Shown here: piece after piece, positions 57,644-64,000 of the stretch
Numbering within the stretch: the first letter of the stretch is position 1
Layout of the letters: every line of letters starts with the position of its first letter
Assembly: GCF_046630445.1 (NCBI RefSeq)
Contig: NC_092342.1
Span: 79,348,001-79,412,000 of the forward strand
Source: Rutidosis leptorrhynchoides
Lineage: Eukaryota; Streptophyta; Magnoliopsida; Asterales; Asteraceae
Direction: 5' to 3'
Length of the DNA: 64,000 bases
The notes under the pieces: generated by a model
The model's database searches: none
Told to the model about the DNA's origin: nothing
What the model saw: the letters and a program-made list of their open reading frames with translations, nothing else
Program-made: the position numbers and the translations under genes

Positions 57644-60600
57644 ATATCAAGGAGTACTAACAACAACAAACGATGAAGTATTGATTCATAACTTCATCGA
57701 GGAAATTGCAGAGAATATGTAATTTCTAAAAGTTTTAGAGATTATTTATTCTAGTTCTAAATGTAAACCAGATGAGTAAGCGAAATGATGAAATGAAACC
57801 CTGATTGGAATGGTGCACGATTTACAAGCTAGACTTCTTTTACCAGCAGCATCAAGAGTACCATCAGCATCACCAGCATCGTCAGTGCCGTTAGCATCGT
57901 CAGCGTCAGCAGCACCTACAACATCACAAGTTCAACCAGATCCATAATCACTGCAAATATCATTACTAATCAACAATGAGTATATTGTATCAACGAATTA
58001 CTAAGTATTATCTCACTTCCACTGAAGAATTTATATGTATATCTTATATATATAAATTTTGAAACCATAATAAATCTTTCCGTACTAAGCTATTACGTGT
58101 GAATCTTAACTACTCGGTTAATTCATATTACTAATATGCTATGATGTACATCCTTCGTCAGCAACTTAATCATCGGTAACTACAATCTCTATTTCAATTC
58201 AATGAATTCCATTTCATAATAAATCAAGTGTATTATTCAAATATGTTTGATTTTACACTTTCATCATCGATGTACTCGAAACTTTTCAGATAACATCATT
58301 CGTACCTTGCGAAGTTCACAAGAATTCCACGAACACCAACATCATGCATCAATAAATAACGAAGTATTGATTCATAATTTCAATTTCATTGAAGAAATAC
58401 TCTGTAAAAGTTATGTAATTTCTAAAGTTTTAGGAATTATTCAATTCTAGTTTCAACCGTAAATCAGATGAGTTTAATTTAATATTAACTCATTAAATCT
58501 ATGTTACATCTGAAGAAAATATACACATATATATTTTCATAAAGACTGTAATAAAATTCTTTTGTACAAAATATTAATTGTGGAAATTTTTTTTAACGGG
58601 TAGGTAATGCCCGAGATATATATATATAAATTCACAATTAATATATTACATTCTTTGATTCTGATTCAGTAAATCATTAACTATACTCACTAATTTCACA
58701 ATGATATACATTCTTTCATAGAAATCAATACAACCATTCTCATCCAAATAATCAGAATCCAAGTCAAGACTCAACAGGAGACATCACTCTTAAATCTTTA
58801 CATCTTTCAAAGCTATACTTTGACTTCAAAACTGTGCTAGAACATCATTTCTATTCATAGAACCCTGAAAAATATTTGTATCACCCAAAATCCCAGAACA
58901 TCATATGTATATTAACGATTACAATCTGTGTTCAAACCCATCAAAATTCCTGAAGACACTTCAAATAATGAACAATTGAGATGATGATCCAACCACATGT
59001 TACCCACAGTCTTGTACCTGAAAACCCCTCAAAACCAAAGTCATAGTATCCATGTCAGACCCTTTGGCATTTATTAGCTAAAATAACTTTTCAATCCCTT
59101 TTCAAAATAGACAGTTTTGTCACAGCTCCAGCAAATCACCTTCAATTGTTCATTCGAATAAGCCTTATTATAACGATTAACCCTCCATCATTGTTACCAG
59201 GGAACTGTTTATATCCCACCACATTAGCAGTAAACTTACTAGCAACTTCGTTACTCTTTGATTGAAGTCCCTCCAAAAAATATCTATATTTATTCATTAA
59301 AACCCTAGTATATACTCATCCGCATCTTGTAACAAGAATTGCTATACCAATTACCTGGAATCAGCAATCAGTATTTTGAATCTCGTAGCATTTCTACGCC
59401 AACAGATATATATATATACATATAACGTCTATCTCCAAGATTTACATACTTCGAATGTGAAGTTTCTGAAAAACACCCTAAACTGCGAACTAGTTCTTGA
59501 AAATTTGAAAAAATGCTGATGAAGCAGCAAGAACTGTAAATGACCTTAACAGCCAAAAGTTTGATGATAAAGAATAGTGTGTTGGCAAAGCTCAGAAAAA
59601 GAGAAGATTTGGTACTGAAAAATGGTTGAGCAAACCATGAAGGAGGCTGTGGACAAATCACAAGGACGAAATCTACCTTCAAAGAATCCAAAAGATTCAA
59701 TGTCTGCTGAAGTTGTTATCAAATACCTTGCTTCTGACTCTAAACTTTTACGAACAAATCTTCATCATCATCCATCGATATTGGAAATTCTAAGATATCA
59801 TCGTATCTTTCATTATAAATATACTCGATATTTTTGAAGATATTTTCATGACTATTCTTATCTGAAATAATTCATCTCTTCGCGCTATCTGCATTACATC
59901 ATAAAAGAAACTGTTTTAGTTTCTAAATTCTAAAAAATGCGAATTTAAAATATGAATGTTTTTGAAGTAGTGTTGGGAACTGAAGCATGAGTTAGTATAA
60001 TATAATGACACTTGATCAACGTGATTATATTATAGTAAGTCATGCTGAGTTTCTAAATGGAACGTGATGATTCACAGATCATAACGTCATCATGTGCTAT
60101 GTTACACGACTCTTACATTCTGTCTAATATATAAACATATCAAGAACATAATTTCTTGATAGTTCTATCTTTTCTCTTGAATTCTAGTAATTTAACCAAT
60201 CAAGATTGTGGCATTACAACTTCTCTCTTAGAACGATAGCCATGTTCATTCGAAACTCCATACCTACGAATTCTGGACCATTACTTGATGTGTTTAATGG
60301 ATAGAAGAGAAAACAGAGCATAAAGCTTTGAAGTGTAAATGGGGGTATAAATCGCAGTAAATAGGAGAGAACATTAACTGTGGATGACAATGATTATAGG
60401 AGACAGAAGCAGGGACATCGAAATATAAGAGAAGATATAAAACTCAACAACAACGCAGAAATTACAAACCGTATATATCAATGCATATAGCAATATAAAG
60501 ACATGGGAGGACTAAAAATACTATAAAACCCAGAGTATAGTAGAAGTATATAGATTCTTCCGGCGACAGGTGAAAAAGAAGAATGACATATATAAAAGTT

Positions 60601-61028
60601 AGAAGTATATCAAGAACCAGAACTGGATTGAGCATATTGATGAATGATTCAAAGTATGAATTAAAGGAAAAAGAATAGAAGGTGTGAATTGTAAGGAAAC
60701 GAAGGGGGTGGATTTATAGTAAAATATCCGACAGAGCAATCAAAACAAATGATCGCATTTAAAGCGGATCCTAATTTCCTTGATTACCTATGAATCAAAA
60801 TTACGAAGATTTTCTCCAAATCCCTTGAACTCTGAAAATCAATCATATCTACGTCAAAAGATATGACGAATATATGCTTACTCATTTCACTCTTTTGTGG
60901 TAACTTCACTCGTACGCTCCTATTAAGCAAATTGTTTTATCCATATTACTCAATGATAATAAAATTCTATTTATCAACTCATATTCGTCATAAAAACATT
61001 CTTATTGTTATCCATGACGACCTCGATC
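57644..61028. other. Tek-A internal non-coding region
   Basis: About 3.4 kb without gag-pol. A segment after the leader ORF is partly duplicated: GATGAAGTATTGATTCATAA at 57673 and GAAGTATTGATTCATAATTT at 58361, each followed by TGTAATTTCTAAA. The Ala/Ser/Thr codon-like repeat at 57840-57925 resembles a decayed copy of the ORF tail. The remainder aligns with Tek-E 43480-45961. The small frames at 58247 and 59622 are not supported. Confidence 0.6.
58597..58613 (+). promoter_or_regulatory. Tek-A internal PPT-like hairpin
   Basis: CGGGTA-GGTAA-TGCCCG; relative to Tek-E one stem base has changed, but pairing is kept as G-T wobble in RNA. It is preceded by TTTTTTTTAA, as in Tek-E. Confidence 0.5.
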
Positions 61029-61065
61029 AAATTTCGGGGACGAAATTTCTTTAACGGGTAGGTAC
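61029..61065 (+). promoter_or_regulatory. Tek-A hairpin and polypurine tract
   Basis: AAATTTCG-GGGA-CGAAATTT: the 8-bp stem is perfect and the loop is one base longer than in other elements. CTTTAACGGGTAGGTAC then abuts the 3' LTR. Confidence 0.8.
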
Positions 61066-61949
<884 letters not shown>

Positions 61950-64000
61950 TGAAATGTCCCGTTCTTATTGATTAAAAACGTTCCATATTAATTGATTTCG
62001 TTGCGAGGTTTTGACCTCTATATGAGACGTTTTTCAAAGACTGCATTCATTTTTAAAACAAACCATAACCTTTATTTCATAAATAAAGGTTTAAAAAGCT
62101 TTACGTAGATTATCAAATAATGATAATCTAAAATATCCTGTTTACACACGACCATTACATAATGGTTTACAATACAAATATGTTACATCGAAATCAGTTT
62201 CTTGAATGCAGTTTTTACACAATATCATACAAACATGGACTCCAAATCTTGTCTTTATTTTAGTATGCAATAGCGGAAGCTCTTAGTATTCACCTGAGAA
62301 TAAACATGCTTTAAACGTCAACAAAAATGTTGGTGAGTTATAGGTTTAACCTATATATATCAAATCGTAACAATAGACCACAAGATTTCATATTTCAATA
62401 CACATCCCATACATAGAGATAAAAATCATTCATATGGTGAACACCTGGTAACCGACATTAACAAGATGCATATATATAAGAATATCCCCATCATTCCGGG
62501 ACACCCCTCGGATATGATATAAATTTCGAAGTACTAAAGCATCCGGTACTTTGGATGGGGTTTGTTAGGCCCAATAGATCTATCTTTAGGATTCGCGTCA
62601 ATTAGGGTGTCTGTTCCCTAATTCTTAGATTACCAGACTTAATAAAAAGGGGCATATTCGATTTCGATAATTCAACCATAGAATGTAGTTTCACGTACTT
62701 GTGTCTATTTTGTAAATCATTTATAAAACCTGCATGTATTCTCATCCCAAAAATATTATATTTTAAAAGTGGGACTATAGCTCACTTTCACAGATTTTTA
62801 CTTCGTCGGGAAGTAAGACTTGGCCACTGGTTGATTCACGAACCTATAACAATATATACATATATATCAAAGTATGTTTAAAATATATTTACAACACTTT
62901 TAATATATTTTGATGTTTTAAGTTTATTAAGTCAGCTGTCCTCGTTAGTAACCTACAACTAGTTGTCCACAGTTAGATGTACAGAAATAAATCGATAAAT
63001 ATTATCTTGAATCAATCCACGACCCAGTGTATACGTATCTCAGTATTGATCACAACTCAAACTATATATATTTTGGAATCAACCTCAACCCTGTATAGCT
63101 AACTCCAACATTCACATATAGAGTGTCTATGGTTGTTCCGAAATATATATAGATGTGTCGACATGATAGGTCGAAACATTGTATACGTGTCTATGGTATC
63201 TCAAGATTACATAATATACAATACAAGTTGATTAAGTTATGGTTGGAATAGATTTGTTACCAATTTTCACGTAGCTAAAATGAGAAAAATTATCCAATCT
63301 TGTTTTACCCATAACTTCTTCATTTTAAATCCGTTTTGAGTGAATCAAATTGCTATGGTTTCATATTGAACTCTATTTTATGAATCTAAACAGAAAAAGT
63401 ATAGGTTTATAGTCGGAAAAATAAGTTACAAGTCATTTTTGTAAAGGTAGTCATTTCAGTCGAAAGAACGACGTCTAGATGACCATTTTAGAAAACATAC
63501 TTCCACTTTGAGTTTAACCATAATTTTTGGATATAGTTTCATGTTCATAATAAAAATCATTTTCTCAGAATAACAACTTTTAAATCAAAGTTTATCATAG
63601 TTTTTAATTAACTAACCCAAAACAGCCCGCGGTGTTACTACGACGGCGTAAATCCGGTTTTACGGTGTTTTTCGTGTTTCCAGGTTTTAAATCATTAAGT
63701 TAGCATATCATATAGATATAGAACATGTGTGTAGTTAATTTTAAAAGTCAAGTTAGAAGGATTAACTTTTGTTTGCGAACAAGTTTAGAATTAACTAAAC
63801 TATGTTCTAGTGATTACGAGTTTAAACCTTCGAATAAGATAGTTTTATATATATGAATCGAATGATGTTATGAACATCATTACTACCTCAAGTTTAGTAG
63901 GTAAACCTACTGGAAGTGACAAGAAATGATCTAGCTTTAAAGGATCTTGGATGGCTTGAAAGTTCTTGAAGTAGGATCATGACACAAAAACAAGTTCAAG
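61950..64000 (-). mobile_element. Tek-F: left LTR of a Tek-D-like element, runs off window
   Basis: It begins TGAAATGTCCCG in the Tek-A 3' LTR and is collinear with the Tek-D LTR (36177 onward) for the remaining 2051 bp, with a short extra stretch (CCTGTTTA near 62135) that Tek-D lacks. It is either the 5' LTR side of a minus-strand element, its 3' LTR side, or a solo LTR; the window ends before this can be decided. Confidence 0.9.

Overview
This window is plant nuclear DNA made almost entirely of nested transposable elements. It is AT-rich and rich in (TA)n and (TTA)n tracts. I see no conventional host gene, tRNA, rRNA or CRISPR array. The dominant elements are Ty3/gypsy chromoviruses of the Tekay (Del) type. 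They have long LTRs (2.9-4.3 kb), a primer-binding site complementary to the 3' end of initiator tRNA-Met (TGGTATCAGAGC), gag, then protease-RT-RNase H-integrase, a GPY/F module and a C-terminal chromodomain. The mix of families suggests a eudicot with a large genome, perhaps Asteraceae; the family assignment is inference.

Layout. Bases 1-5111 hold degraded DNA: a small TATA-preceded ORF with one stop (1161-1559), a broken PIF/Harbinger transposase (1876-3101, minus), simple repeats and telomere-like repeats (3229-3655), and the remnant of the Harbinger accessory ORF (4516-5111, minus). From 5112 a stack of retrotransposons begins. Names are mine. Tek-A (+, 5112 to 61949) sits in the Harbinger ORF and has no gag-pol. 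Tek-B (-, 5289-52509, TSD ATATA) sits in the Tek-A 5' LTR. Tek-C (+, 12189-47275, TSD GTTAC/GTTAT) sits in Tek-B gag and is a tandem LTR-internal-LTR-internal-LTR structure. Tek-D (-, 26330-39420, perfect TSD GTGCA) and Tek-E (+, from 39611) both sit in the integrase of the second Tek-C unit. Tek-F (-, from 61950) sits in the Tek-A 3' LTR and runs off the window.

The most striking content is in the Tek-C/Tek-D family. Between the primer-binding site and gag-pol it carries two extra ORFs: a very acidic leader protein and a 227-residue F-box protein of the plant At1g67623/At2g35280-like type. The F-box ORF is intact at the same length in Tek-C unit 1 and Tek-D, and broken in Tek-C unit 2. By hand count the two intact copies differ by about 9 synonymous and 9 non-synonymous bases, which looks like purifying selection. 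The family therefore seems to carry a captured host-type ubiquitin-ligase adaptor as stable cargo. A good 5' splice site lies just after the PBS, and acceptor-like AGs lie just before each ORF, which suggests how the ORFs could be expressed from one LTR transcript.

Tek-D is the only copy with an uninterrupted gag-pol (1537 codons), all visible catalytic residues, and near-identical LTRs. It is the best candidate for a recently active element, although its PBS carries two mismatches and one zinc knuckle lacks its last Cys. Tek-A and Tek-E keep only a coiled-coil leader ORF and must have been mobilised in trans. All families share a hairpin beside the polypurine tract. Three of them (A, E and C/D) also repeat the PPT-like sequence internally as part of a second hairpin.
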